A DNA stretch of 8,138 nucleotides from Acidobacteriaceae bacterium (GCA_009781125.1 WQYS01000094.1:1-8138); one strand, 5' to 3'. Shown: positions 1-6,016, counted from the stretch's first letter. Translations and numbers: made by a program. Notes: a model not told the origin generated them from the sequence alone.

Positions 1-1269
1 CTGCTGCGCCATGTCCTCCAGGGACATCACGCCACGGTCGTAATACACCTTGACCGCGTCCCCGAGCAGCGTTCCCATTCCATCGAGCAGGCTTACGGTA
101 TGGAACGGTACAACGCTTGCGCTTCCGCCGCCCGTCGCAGCTCCGGGATACGCATTCGGACCAACCACCAGCACCGACTTCACGCGCGATCTGTCAAGCG
201 GAAGAAGACCGCCCTCGTTCTTCAGCAGAACCATGCTCGCTCGCGCGCTCCGCAGCGCCAGATCATTGTTCTTTGTGTCGTAGAGCGAAATCGAATCGTC
301 TCTCTGCTCGCGATCCAGCCAGCCGAAACGGGCCGCCGTCAGCAGCAGTCTCCGCACCTTCTCGTCGATGACCGATTCAGGAACCTGCCCACTCTTCACG
401 GCGGGCAGCAGATTCTTCTGATTCATAAATCTGCCGTTCGGCATCTCGATGTCCAGGCCGCCGTTGGCAGCGGCCACGCCGTCGTAGGTCGCATCCCAGT
501 CCGACATCATGACGCCGCCGAAGCCCCACTCGTTGCGCGCAATATCGGTGTTGAACCTGCCGTTTTGCGTCATGTGCAGGCCGTTGGTCAGGTTGTAGGC
601 GTCCATGATGGCTCCCACGTGAGCCTGCCGCACCGCCGCCTCGAATGCCGGCAGATAAATCTCCCGCAGCGCGCGCTCGTCGATCACGGAGTCTACACCG
701 TGGCGCAGATACTCCGAGTTATTGCCCAGGAAGTGCTTCACCGTGGCGCTCACGTCCTGCGTCTGCATTCCTTCGATGTAGTTCGCGGTCACAGCCGCCG
801 ACAGGAAGGGATCTTCGCCAAAGTACTCAAAGTTTCTGCCGTTGAGGGGCGAGCGGTAGATGTTCACTCCCGGCCCCAGCATGTAGTGGACGCCGCGCGC
901 GCGCGCATCGCGTCCGATGCCGGCCCCGATCTCGCGGGCCAGATCGCGGTCCCAGCTTGCCGCCAGGCCAATGCCCGCGGCGTAGGTCGTCGAGGGATGG
1001 CCTTCGTTGCTCCTGGTTCCAACCGGACCGTCCGACATCTCGAAGGCCGGCAAGCCCAGCCGCGGCATCGCTCTGACAGCAAATCCCGTGCCGCCGATGT
1101 AGTCGATCTTCTCTTCCAGGGTCATCTTGGCAATGATCGCGTCCACACGCGCCCGCATCGCGGCAGACTCCACCTGCGGAGCCTGCGCCAGCGCAAGCCC
1201 GCACCCCAGCAAGACCGCCATGCACACTACAACTACAATTCGTTGAAAACTAAAGGATCTGTAACCCAT
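1..1269 (-). CDS. Secreted glycoside hydrolase family 3 enzyme (beta-glucosidase type), N-terminal part, cut by window edge
   Basis: This is the first 423 codons of a GH3 exo-acting glycosidase, which retains configuration and removes non-reducing-end sugars, most often beta-glucose. The start at 1269-1267 is well set because an in-frame TGA lies 9 bases upstream, with AAGGAG further upstream at a long spacing of about 14. Residues 1-28 form a signal peptide with probable cleavage after ALA (28). LLGC at 20-23 loosely resembles a lipobox, so lipoprotein anchoring is possible. Visible GH3 marks are MTLEEKI (49-55), MSDGP with the sugar-binding Asp at about 80, GRNFEYFGEDP, KHF at 178-180, and EWGFGGVMMSDWDA with the catalytic nucleophile Asp257. 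The second domain begins at about 340 (ASMVLLKNEGGLLPL). The acid/base Glu and any C-terminal FnIII or PA14 domain lie outside the window. Exact substrate cannot be read from sequence. The next gene upstream diverges. Confidence 0.95.
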   Translation of the reverse strand, partial: MGYRSFSFQRIVVVVCMAVLLGCGLALAQAPQVESAAMRARVDAIIAKMTLEEKIDYIGGTGFAVRAMPRLGLPAFEMSDGPVGTRSNEGHPSTTYAAGIGLAASWDRDLAREIGAGIGRDARARGVHYMLGPGVNIYRSPLNGRNFEYFGEDPFLSAAVTANYIEGMQTQDVSATVKHFLGNNSEYLRHGVDSVIDERALREIYLPAFEAAVRQAHVGAIMDAYNLTNGLHMTQNGRFNTDIARNEWGFGGVMMSDWDATYDGVAAANGGLDIEMPNGRFMNQKNLLPAVKSGQVPESVIDEKVRRLLLTAARFGWLDREQRDDSISLYDTKNNDLALRSARASMVLLKNEGGLLPLDRSRVKSVLVVGPNAYPGAATGGGSASVVPFHTVSLLDGMGTLLGDAVKVYYDRGVMSLEDMAQQ

Positions 1270-1420
1270 TTCGTGTCAAACTTCTCCTTGCTGCTGCGCA
1301 GTAAATTCCGCGGGCGAAACGCTCCGCCACGGCAAATCCATGTGTCGCGGATCAGTCTACGATATCATCTCCGGGCCGCCGCTGCATTGTATGATCGAAC
1401 TGATTGAAACAGGAGGCCTT

Positions 1421-1714
1421 TTGGGACGAATCCTCGGGCAAGCCGCCGTGTGGCTGCTTGCCTTCTGCGCCGCAATCTACGCTCTGGACTGGGCCGTCTG
1501 GCAAGTGCGCATGCTGACTCCGGGCGGCGGAACCGAGGTAATCCCGGTAAGCCGAATGGTGGTGGCTCCGCTGAAAGGCGGCAGGGAGGAATACTACCCG
1601 GACGGACGAATCGATGTGCGTTGCAGCGTGTCCCTGCTGCCGCAGGGAATCCCGCAACCCGCAAGCCAGCCCTGCTGGTGGGTCCGGCGGCATCCGGTCC
1701 TGTTCGAGCGCTGA
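1421..1714 (+). CDS. Small uncharacterised one-TM membrane protein
   Basis: A 97-residue protein is predicted from a TTG start at 1421, preceded by a full AGGAGG Shine-Dalgarno at 1411-1416 (spacing 4, slightly short). An ATG at 1391 in the same frame would give 107 residues, but it has no visible ribosome site. From TTG, residues about 6-27 form one transmembrane helix (QAAVWLLAFCAAIYALDWAV). A polar domain follows with EEYYPDG, a single Cys in VRCSVSLLP, and a C-terminal PCWWVRRHP motif. I recall similar small proteins with a DG...C...LFP...PCWW pattern in acidobacterial genomes, but know of no assigned function. The two Cys residues in the soluble part might form a disulfide if it faces the periplasm. 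It diverges from the GH3 gene, and its stop lies 17 bases before the -35 of the brn promoter. Confidence 0.72.
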   Translation: MGRILGQAAVWLLAFCAAIYALDWAVWQVRMLTPGGGTEVIPVSRMVVAPLKGGREEYYPDGRIDVRCSVSLLPQGIPQPASQPCWWVRRHPVLFER

Positions 1715-1731
1715 TCTTCAGTCAGTCCAGC

Positions 1732-1763
1732 TTGACATTTTCGTATATACGATTAGTATATAC
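1732..1763 (+). promoter_or_regulatory. brnTA promoter with twin GTATATAC palindrome (probable BrnA operator)
   Basis: A perfect -35 hexamer TTGACA is at 1732-1737. Two copies of the self-complementary octamer GTATATAC lie at 1743-1750 and 1756-1763, separated by GATTA. They cover the spacer and the -10 region (TAGTAT at 1754-1759, or TATATA at 1757-1762). BrnA-type ribbon-helix-helix antitoxins are known to repress their own operon, so this is a natural binding site for BrnA, possibly two dimers. The binding assignment is inference. The predicted transcription start falls at about 1766-1769, on or next to the GTG of brnT. Confidence 0.72.
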
Positions 1764-1765
1764 AC

Positions 1766-2074
1766 GTGCAATTCGAGTGGGATGAACGCAAGAACCTGCT
1801 GAACCAGAGAAAGCACGGCTGAGTCTCATTCGAGATGGCGCAGGCAGTTTTCGAGGATGAGCGCTGTCTCATCGAGCCGGATCATGCCGACGCAACCGGC
1901 GAGCAGCGATGGCACGCGATTGGAGCTGTGTCCATAGAACCGCGTCAAACGGTACTGCTGGCCGTTCACGTATACAGGGAGAATATATATGGCGAAGAAA
2001 TCATCCGCATCATCTCAGCGCGTAAGGTGGAAAAGGACGAGTTCAGAAGATATCAAGAACAGGCAGTGGACTGA
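1766..2074 (+). pseudogene. brnT: BrnT-family toxin gene interrupted by an in-frame TGA
   Basis: BrnT is a RelE-like ribonuclease toxin that arrests growth by cutting RNA and is neutralised by BrnA. The frame opens at GTG 1766 with the family-typical start VQFEWDERKN and KHG. It meets TGA at 1820-1822 (codon 19), then resumes in the same frame with VSFEMAQAVFEDE. Further family marks are RWHAIG, LLAVHVYRE, the strongly typical IIRIISARK, and FRRYQEQ, with the stop at 2074. Family members usually read KHG-V-x-FE, so the TGA looks like an extra codon rather than a changed conserved residue. Re-initiation at ATG 1835, 12 bases past the TGA, would give a 79-aa product lacking the first strand and helix, and no clear Shine-Dalgarno precedes it. 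The toxin is therefore probably inactive unless the TGA is read through or is a sequencing error. The 3' end overlaps brnA by 86 bases. Confidence 0.82.
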
Positions 2075-2339
2075 AAAAGAACTTGGCGTGCTGCGCCGTA
2101 TTGCTGACGAGCAGGCCGCGGGAGATTTTTCCGGCATTGACTACAGCGACATTCCGCCTCTCACGGACGAACAGTGGTCCAAGGCAATCCGGTTTCGCGA
2201 CCGCAAGAAGGTGCCGGTGAGTGTTCGGCTGGACCCGCAGGTGCTTGCATGGCTTAAATCGAAGGGCGCGGGTCATCTGACGCGGATTAACGATATCCTT
2301 ATGAATCTTATGGAAGCGGAAAAAAAGAGGGCCGCATAA
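1989..2339 (+). CDS. brnA: BrnA-family antitoxin / autorepressor (ribbon-helix-helix)
   Basis: BrnA binds and neutralises BrnT, and the pair represses its own promoter. This 116-residue protein has a basic, Ser-rich N-terminus and a middle section with DYSDIPPLTDEQW (about 51-63). The C-terminal ribbon-helix-helix DNA-binding domain reads VPVSVRLDPQVLAWLKSKG...LTRINDILMNLME (about 75-110), which is the typical BrnA signature. ATG 1989 is supported by GGGAG at 1977-1981 with spacing 7. The start lies inside the end of brnT (86-base overlap, different frame). Such overlap of toxin and antitoxin frames fits translational coupling. The frame is intact although the toxin frame is broken, so it may act as an orphan DNA-binding protein on the palindromes at 1743-1763. 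The MFS gene begins 4 bases after its stop. Confidence 0.88.
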   Translation: MAKKSSASSQRVRWKRTSSEDIKNRQWTEKELGVLRRIADEQAAGDFSGIDYSDIPPLTDEQWSKAIRFRDRKKVPVSVRLDPQVLAWLKSKGAGHLTRINDILMNLMEAEKKRAA

Positions 2340-2343
2340 AAAT

Positions 2344-4146
2344 ATGGCACGTATAACAACGGAGGCGCCGAGCCTCCGCAACTATAATTTTCTACTACTT
2401 TCGGTGGCCGGTCTCGGAGGCCTGCTCTACGGCGTCGATGTCGGAATCATTGGCGGCGCTTTGCCCTATCTGGAGGCGACCTCGCATCTGTCTGCCGAGC
2501 AGCTCTCGGCGATTGTCGCTGCCGTGTTGCTGGGCAGTATCTTCTCGACGATCTTTGCCGGCCTGCTCGCCGACTGGATCGGCCGCAAGCCGGTGATGAT
2601 TCTCAGCGGCATCGTCTTTGTCATCAGCATTCCGCTGATCGCGCTCTCGCAGAGTTATGGTTCTTTGCTCTTTGGACGCCTGCTGCAAGGCGCCAGCGGC
2701 GGATTCGTCGGCGTGGTGGTTCCGCTCTACCTGGCCGAGTGTCTTATCTCCAGACACCGGGGCAGGGGCACGGCAATGTTTCAGTGGCTGCTGACGCTCG
2801 GCATCGTGGCCGCCGCGCTTATCGGAATGTACTACAGTTATCACGTAAAGGCAGTCGCCGCGGTCAGTGATGCGGCAACCGTCTTCCGCGTAAAAGAGCA
2901 GGCCTGGCGGCATATCTTCTGGGTCTCGCTGCCGCCCGGCATCCTGTTTACGCTTGGAGCCTTTTTTGTCTCCGAGTCTCCCCGGTGGCTCTTCCGCCGC
3001 GGCAAGCGGGAGTCGGCTATGACTGCGCTGCTGCGCTCGCGCGCGCCCGAGGCGGCCCAACTCGAATTCTCTGAGATGGCTGAGATTGCCGCCAGGCAGA
3101 GCTCCGCAAAGAAACTCGCCGATTCCCTGCTGCGGCGCAAGTACGTGGTTCCTTTCCTGCTGGCCTGCGTCATTCTGTTCTGCAATACAGCGACGGGCAT
3201 CAACTCGATCATCGGCTTCAACACCAACATCCTGCTGCAAAGCGGACTCTCTGACCTGGGCGCGCACTGGGGTTACGTTCTCTTTACCGCGGTGAACTTC
3301 CTGGCCACCATCGTCGGCATGATGCTGGTCGACCGCAAGGGACGCCGCTTTCTGCTGACGCTTGGCACCAGCGGCATCGTGGTATCGCTGATCGCAGTTG
3401 CGGCGCTGTTCTGGCAGACGGAGCGCTCCAACATTGAAGCCCGCGATGCCGTGCAGTCTATGGTGGAGCAGCCAGGACATGGCCTTACGCTCATCTACGA
3501 CAAGACCGTGGCCGCCAGACTGCTCGCGGCCAGCGGCTATCAGGACGATGGCTCGCTCGCGCCGCACTCCTCGCTGGCGATTATCTATTCCTTCGGAGGC
3601 TTTACCGGAGCCACGACCTTTGTCCGCTCCGACGACCTCTCGTCGCCCATTCATATCGACCGCGCAAGCAGTCTGCCGTCAGGCAGGATCGAGGCCTGGT
3701 TCAAGAATCCGTTTGCCGATCTGAACGCCGCGCGCTCGGCTCCGTTGAAGATCGAACGCGCACGCATTGGCCGCATTCCTACGCTAAGGCATGGAATGAT
3801 CGTTACCCTGGCGCTGTTCGCCTTCGTTGCGTTCTTCGCGGTCGGACCCGGCGTCTGCGTGTGGCTGGCGCTCTCGGAGCTGATGCCTACGCGCATCCGT
3901 TCGGTGGGCATGAGCATTGCGCTGGTCATCAATCAGGCGGTGTCTACGACGCTGGCGGTGGTGTTCCTGCCGATTGTCAGCAAGTACGGCTACTCGTCAA
4001 TCTTTCTGCTGTTTGCGGGCTTTACGGTCATCTATCTGGTCACCGCGGCGTTCTTCCTGCCCGAGACCAAAGGCAAGACTCTGGAAGAGATGGAGAACTA
4101 CTTCGAGCACCGCAAGGCTCCGCTGAATGCGCCTGCAGGCAGATGA
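2344..4146 (+). CDS. Sugar-porter family MFS transporter with a large extra periplasmic loop
   Basis: This inner-membrane protein of 600 residues belongs to the major facilitator superfamily, sugar porter family (related to XylE/GalP), probably a proton-coupled sugar importer. Visible family motifs are GLLYGVDVGIIGGALP in TM1, DWIGRK (77-82) in loop 2-3, GRLLQGASGG in TM4, SESPRWL (210-216) after TM6, DRKGRR (330-335) in loop 8-9, and LPETKG (572-577) after TM12. Two things are odd. Family members usually have about 450-500 residues; here about 125 extra residues (358-482) lie between TM9 and TM10, predicted periplasmic. The QQxxGIN sugar-binding motif of TM7 reads NTATGIN (281-287). ATG 2344 follows the brnA stop by 4 bases, with only a distant GAGG (2327-2330), suggesting co-transcription and coupling with brnA. 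Substrate is unknown; a hexose or pentose is a guess. Confidence 0.92.
   Translation: MARITTEAPSLRNYNFLLLSVAGLGGLLYGVDVGIIGGALPYLEATSHLSAEQLSAIVAAVLLGSIFSTIFAGLLADWIGRKPVMILSGIVFVISIPLIALSQSYGSLLFGRLLQGASGGFVGVVVPLYLAECLISRHRGRGTAMFQWLLTLGIVAAALIGMYYSYHVKAVAAVSDAATVFRVKEQAWRHIFWVSLPPGILFTLGAFFVSESPRWLFRRGKRESAMTALLRSRAPEAAQLEFSEMAEIAARQSSAKKLADSLLRRKYVVPFLLACVILFCNTATGINSIIGFNTNILLQSGLSDLGAHWGYVLFTAVNFLATIVGMMLVDRKGRRFLLTLGTSGIVVSLIAVAALFWQTERSNIEARDAVQSMVEQPGHGLTLIYDKTVAARLLAASGYQDDGSLAPHSSLAIIYSFGGFTGATTFVRSDDLSSPIHIDRASSLPSGRIEAWFKNPFADLNAARSAPLKIERARIGRIPTLRHGMIVTLALFAFVAFFAVGPGVCVWLALSELMPTRIRSVGMSIALVINQAVSTTLAVVFLPIVSKYGYSSIFLLFAGFTVIYLVTAAFFLPETKGKTLEEMENYFEHRKAPLNAPAGR
2360..2378 (+). 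repeat. Inverted repeat at the start of the MFS coding sequence
   Basis: CGGAGGC (2360-2366) and GCCTCCG (2372-2378) form a perfect 7-bp stem with the 5-base loop GCCGA. It lies at codons 6-12 of the transporter gene. A hairpin this close to the start codon could slow translation initiation. The stem itself contains GGAGG, but no in-frame ATG follows at a suitable distance. Regulatory function is only a suggestion, and chance in GC-rich DNA is possible. Confidence 0.45.
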
Positions 4147-4167
4147 TGTTTTCATCGTGACCAGCCA

Positions 4168-4782
4168 TTACAGGCGGCCAAAGTGAAAGCGGTAGACGGT
4201 GCCGAAAGTTAACGCCTTGGGCCTGAGCGACTGGTTGGCTCCGAACCCCCAATACTCGGCCCGGTACTCGACGCGCGCGGCAAACTGCCGTGTGATGTCG
4301 TAGTCGAGTCCGACGCCAGGAGAAAAGATAAAGGAGTCGTTCGAGGTCTCGGGCTTACCCTGCCGGTTGAGGTTTACGAAGTTGAAGTCCAGCGTGCCCT
4401 TGCCGAACTGGTAATCGACAAAGGGGCGGAACTTGCCAAAGGCATGTTCCAGGCGAACGCCGCCGCCCCAGGAGGACATGTCCACATCGGCACCCTGGGC
4501 AAATCTTCCGCGCAGCTCAATCACTGGCGTGAGGAACCAGTTGCGGAAGAACTGCGAGTAGTCCAGGCCGAAGGTGGCTCCATTGTTATCGGCGGGGCCG
4601 ATGTTGGGCCAGAATCTTGTATAGCCCGCGTAGACGGATACCTCCGCCTCTTTTCTGGCGGTGTGAGTAGACTTCGCGGGCTGCTCGAACTGCGCGTGAA
4701 CCAGCGGCGGCGCTGAAAGCAAAGAGGCTGCAAGAAGAGAGGGAAAAAGAAACCCTGAAAAAAAGCCATGCTGTTTGCGCAT
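4168..4782 (-). CDS. Outer-membrane beta-barrel protein (OmpA-like small barrel)
   Basis: This 204-residue exported protein probably folds as an eight-stranded outer-membrane barrel. A signal peptide covers residues 1-30 (MRKQHG, a hydrophobic core, cleavage after VHA). The mature part shows alternating hydrophobic and polar strands rich in Tyr, Phe and Gly, such as AEVSVYAGYTRFWP, NGATFGLDYSQFF, LTPVIELRGRFAQG, GGGVRLEHAFGKFRPFVDYQFG, FSPGVGLDYDITRQFAARVEYRAEYWGFG and LTFGTVYRFHFGRL. The aromatic-rich C-terminal strand fits barrel assembly recognition. GAGG at 4794-4791 lies 8 bases before the ATG. It converges with the MFS gene (21-base gap between stops) and lies downstream of purS on the same strand, 106 bases away. 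Function is unknown; it may be structural or adhesive, and no enzyme motif is visible. Confidence 0.85.
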   Translation of the reverse strand: MRKQHGFFSGFLFPSLLAASLLSAPPLVHAQFEQPAKSTHTARKEAEVSVYAGYTRFWPNIGPADNNGATFGLDYSQFFRNWFLTPVIELRGRFAQGADVDMSSWGGGVRLEHAFGKFRPFVDYQFGKGTLDFNFVNLNRQGKPETSNDSFIFSPGVGLDYDITRQFAARVEYRAEYWGFGANQSLRPKALTFGTVYRFHFGRL

Positions 4783-4888
4783 TCAGTCATCCTCAATGCG
4801 TACAGCAAGTTGGATGCTGCTCTGCACCAGCGGGTGCCCGCCGTAAGGACGGTTTTATCGCCGTGCGGGTTCCGCGTGCGCTTGGCGC
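4783..4888. other. Intergenic region between purS and the barrel gene
   Basis: This 106-base gap contains the barrel gene's Shine-Dalgarno (4794-4791) and a short palindrome, GCGGG-TG-CCCGC (4830-4841). A 4-bp hairpin CCGT-AAGG-ACGG (4841-4852) is followed by TTTT on the plus strand. No convincing terminator for purS on the minus strand and no clear promoter for the barrel gene are visible, so read-through from purS is possible. Confidence 0.4.
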
Positions 4889-5134
4889 TCAGTCCTCCAG
4901 CCGGAAGCTGAACTCTTCGATCACCGGGTTGGTCAGCACATCTTTGGTAATGCGCTGCACCTCCGCCTCGGCTGTGGCGCGGTCCATGGCCGGATCCAGG
5001 GTCAGGACAAAATACTTTCCCTGACGGACATCGCTTACGCCCTGGTACTGCATCCGCCGCAATGCATCGACGATGGTCTGCCCTTGAGCATCCAGCACGG
5101 TGCGCTTCAGTGTGACATAGACATGAGCCTTCAT
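4889..5134 (-). CDS. purS: Phosphoribosylformylglycinamidine synthase subunit PurS
   Basis: PurS is the small bridging subunit of the three-part FGAM synthase (PurL-PurQ-PurS), step four of de novo purine synthesis in the cytoplasm. It holds the glutaminase PurQ and the synthetase PurL together. The 81-residue length is typical. The family pattern is clear: MKAHVYVTLKRTVLDAQGQT at the start, an ALRRMQYQGVSDVRQGKYFVLTL middle, and LTNPVIEEFSF near the end. No Shine-Dalgarno is visible before ATG 5134, while a TATAAT -10 box lies only 8 bases upstream. The message may therefore have almost no leader. purQ and purL are not beside it here: the gene downstream on the same strand encodes a barrel protein and the upstream gene ppa diverges. 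Confidence 0.93.
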   Translation of the reverse strand: MKAHVYVTLKRTVLDAQGQTIVDALRRMQYQGVSDVRQGKYFVLTLDPAMDRATAEAEVQRITKDVLTNPVIEEFSFRLED

Positions 5135-5142
5135 TCTGAACG

Positions 5143-5148
5143 ATTATA
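5143..5148 (-). promoter_or_regulatory. -10 box (TATAAT) of purS
   Basis: A perfect TATAAT is read on the minus strand. The best -35 at 17-bp spacing is AATACA (5171-5166), a weak match to TTGACA. The predicted transcription start is about 7 bases downstream, at 5135-5136, directly at the purS ATG (5134), which predicts a leaderless or nearly leaderless mRNA. Confidence 0.5.
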
Positions 5149-5210
5149 GACGTTGTGTGAAATTTTGTATTAAGTTATCCGGTCTGAAGAGAGAAGAGAA
5201 TCCTGACGAT

Positions 5211-5768
5211 ATGCTGAATTATCTTGAACTCCCCGTGGGCGACGGCTCGCCCGAAGTGGTGAATGTAGTCATCGAGATTCCCTTCGAGGGAAACAACAAA
5301 TACGAGTACGACAAAAAGCTGCACGTCTTCCGCCTGGACCGAAACCTATACTCTCCGGTGCATTTTCCAGGTGACTACGGTTTCATTCCCAGCACGCTCG
5401 GCGACGATGGCGATCCGCTGGACACGCTGGTGCTGGTCGATACGCCCAGCTTTCCCGGCTGCGTAATGGAGGTCCGCCCCATCGGCATGTTAGAGATGAA
5501 GGACCAGGGCGTCGGCGACGAGAAGATTCTAAGCGTAGGCAAGAACAATCCACGCTACAAGGATGTGTGGAACTATTCGGAGATTTATCCGCACATGCTG
5601 CGTGAGATCACGCATTTCTTTTCGATCTACAAGGACCTGGAGGGCAAGCGGGTCGAGGTGAAGGGGTGGCGCGACGCCTCGGTTGCCCGCGCCAAGATCA
5701 TGGAAGCGCGCCAGCGTTATCTCGAAACCCAGCCCCGCCAGCCGCTGGCTGAACTGGCGCAGAGGTAA
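5211..5768 (+). CDS. ppa: Inorganic pyrophosphatase, soluble family I
   Basis: This cytoplasmic Mg-dependent enzyme hydrolyses pyrophosphate to two phosphates and so pulls biosynthetic reactions forward. The 185-residue product begins MLNYLELPVGDGSPE. Family I marks are IEIPFEGNNKYEYDK (substrate Lys and Glu), FPGDYGFIPSTLGDDGDPLD with the metal-binding Asp cluster at 66, 68 and 71, then GDEKILSV, and HFFSIYKDLEGKRVEVKGW near the C-terminus. The frame is open back to a GTG at 5157, but that would add 18 residues unlike the family and run into the purS promoter, so ATG 5211 is preferred. The upstream Shine-Dalgarno is weak (AGAGA-type). It is divergent from purS across 76 bases; the plus-strand promoter is not clear. 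The end lies 111 bases before tRNA-Ser with no obvious terminator between. Confidence 0.95.
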   Translation: MLNYLELPVGDGSPEVVNVVIEIPFEGNNKYEYDKKLHVFRLDRNLYSPVHFPGDYGFIPSTLGDDGDPLDTLVLVDTPSFPGCVMEVRPIGMLEMKDQGVGDEKILSVGKNNPRYKDVWNYSEIYPHMLREITHFFSIYKDLEGKRVEVKGWRDASVARAKIMEARQRYLETQPRQPLAELAQR

Positions 5769-5851
5769 GGCGGCCCGCAAGAGCAAGCAGGGTCTGACAA
5801 TCTTTAATTGACTCATTGCCGCAGACCGGAACTATATTGCCCGGTTCACGT

Positions 5852-5857
5852 TATAAT
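5852..5857 (+). promoter_or_regulatory. -10 box of tRNA-Ser
   Basis: TATAAT lies 22 bases before the first base of the tRNA, predicting a transcript start near 5864 and a leader of about 16 bases. No good -35 is seen at 16-18 bp spacing. An alternative pair is TTGACT (5808-5813) with TATATT (5833-5838), whose spacing of 19 is less favourable. Confidence 0.5.
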
Positions 5858-5879
5858 GGAGGTTGGTCGCAAGCAGGAC

Positions 5880-5973
5880 GGAGAGTTGGCCGAGAGGCTG
5901 AAGGCGGCGGTTTGCTAAACCGTTATAGGGGCCTAAACCTCTATCGAGGGTTCGAATCCCTCACTCTCCGCCA
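5880..5973 (+). tRNA. tRNA-Ser (anticodon GCT), decodes AGC/AGT
   Basis: The cloverleaf was read by hand. The acceptor stem pairs GGAGAGT (5880-5886) with ACTCTCC (5963-5969), the discriminator is G5970, and CCA (5971-5973) is encoded. The D stem pairs GCC (5889-5891) with GGC (5903-5905). The anticodon stem is 5907-5911/5919-5923, with loop TTGCTAA and anticodon GCT at 5914-5916. A long variable arm (5924-5945), typical of serine tRNAs, pairs ATAG-GGG with CCTCTAT. The T arm is GAGGG-TTCGAAT-CCCTC (5946-5962). The 94-base length fits a class II tRNA. It is followed by an intrinsic terminator. Confidence 0.97.
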
Positions 5974-6016
5974 GTGACCCTTCCAAGGGCGTCCAAAGAA
6001 ATCCAGGAAAGATCAT

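Noticed and set aside
100..1407. Long plus-strand frame (435 codons) opposite the GH3 gene
   Set aside because: Its product is rich in Arg and His without any domain pattern, while the minus strand gives an unmistakable GH3 sequence with all motifs in order.
1820..1822. TGA in brnT read as selenocysteine or tryptophan
   Set aside because: No family member has Sec or Trp there, I see no SECIS-like hairpin right after it, and TGA ends other genes here (for example metA and the MFS gene), so it is a normal stop.
2395..3654. Long minus-strand frame (419 codons) opposite the MFS gene
   Set aside because: It is a shadow of the transporter codons: charged, low-complexity and with no family features.
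4142..4160. GATGA-TGTTT-TCATC stem between the MFS and barrel genes as a bidirectional terminator
   Set aside because: The stem is only 5 bp and AT-rich, and no T tract follows.
4830..4860. Small GC palindrome and CCGT-AAGG-ACGG-TTTT as a terminator
   Set aside because: The T run is on the plus strand, where no gene leads in, and the stem is 4 bp. It cannot serve the minus-strand purS.
5157..5210. GTG-started N-terminal extension of ppa
   Set aside because: The added residues (MKFCIKLSGLKR...) do not resemble pyrophosphatases and the GTG lies in the purS promoter region. ATG 5211 gives the family-typical length and start.
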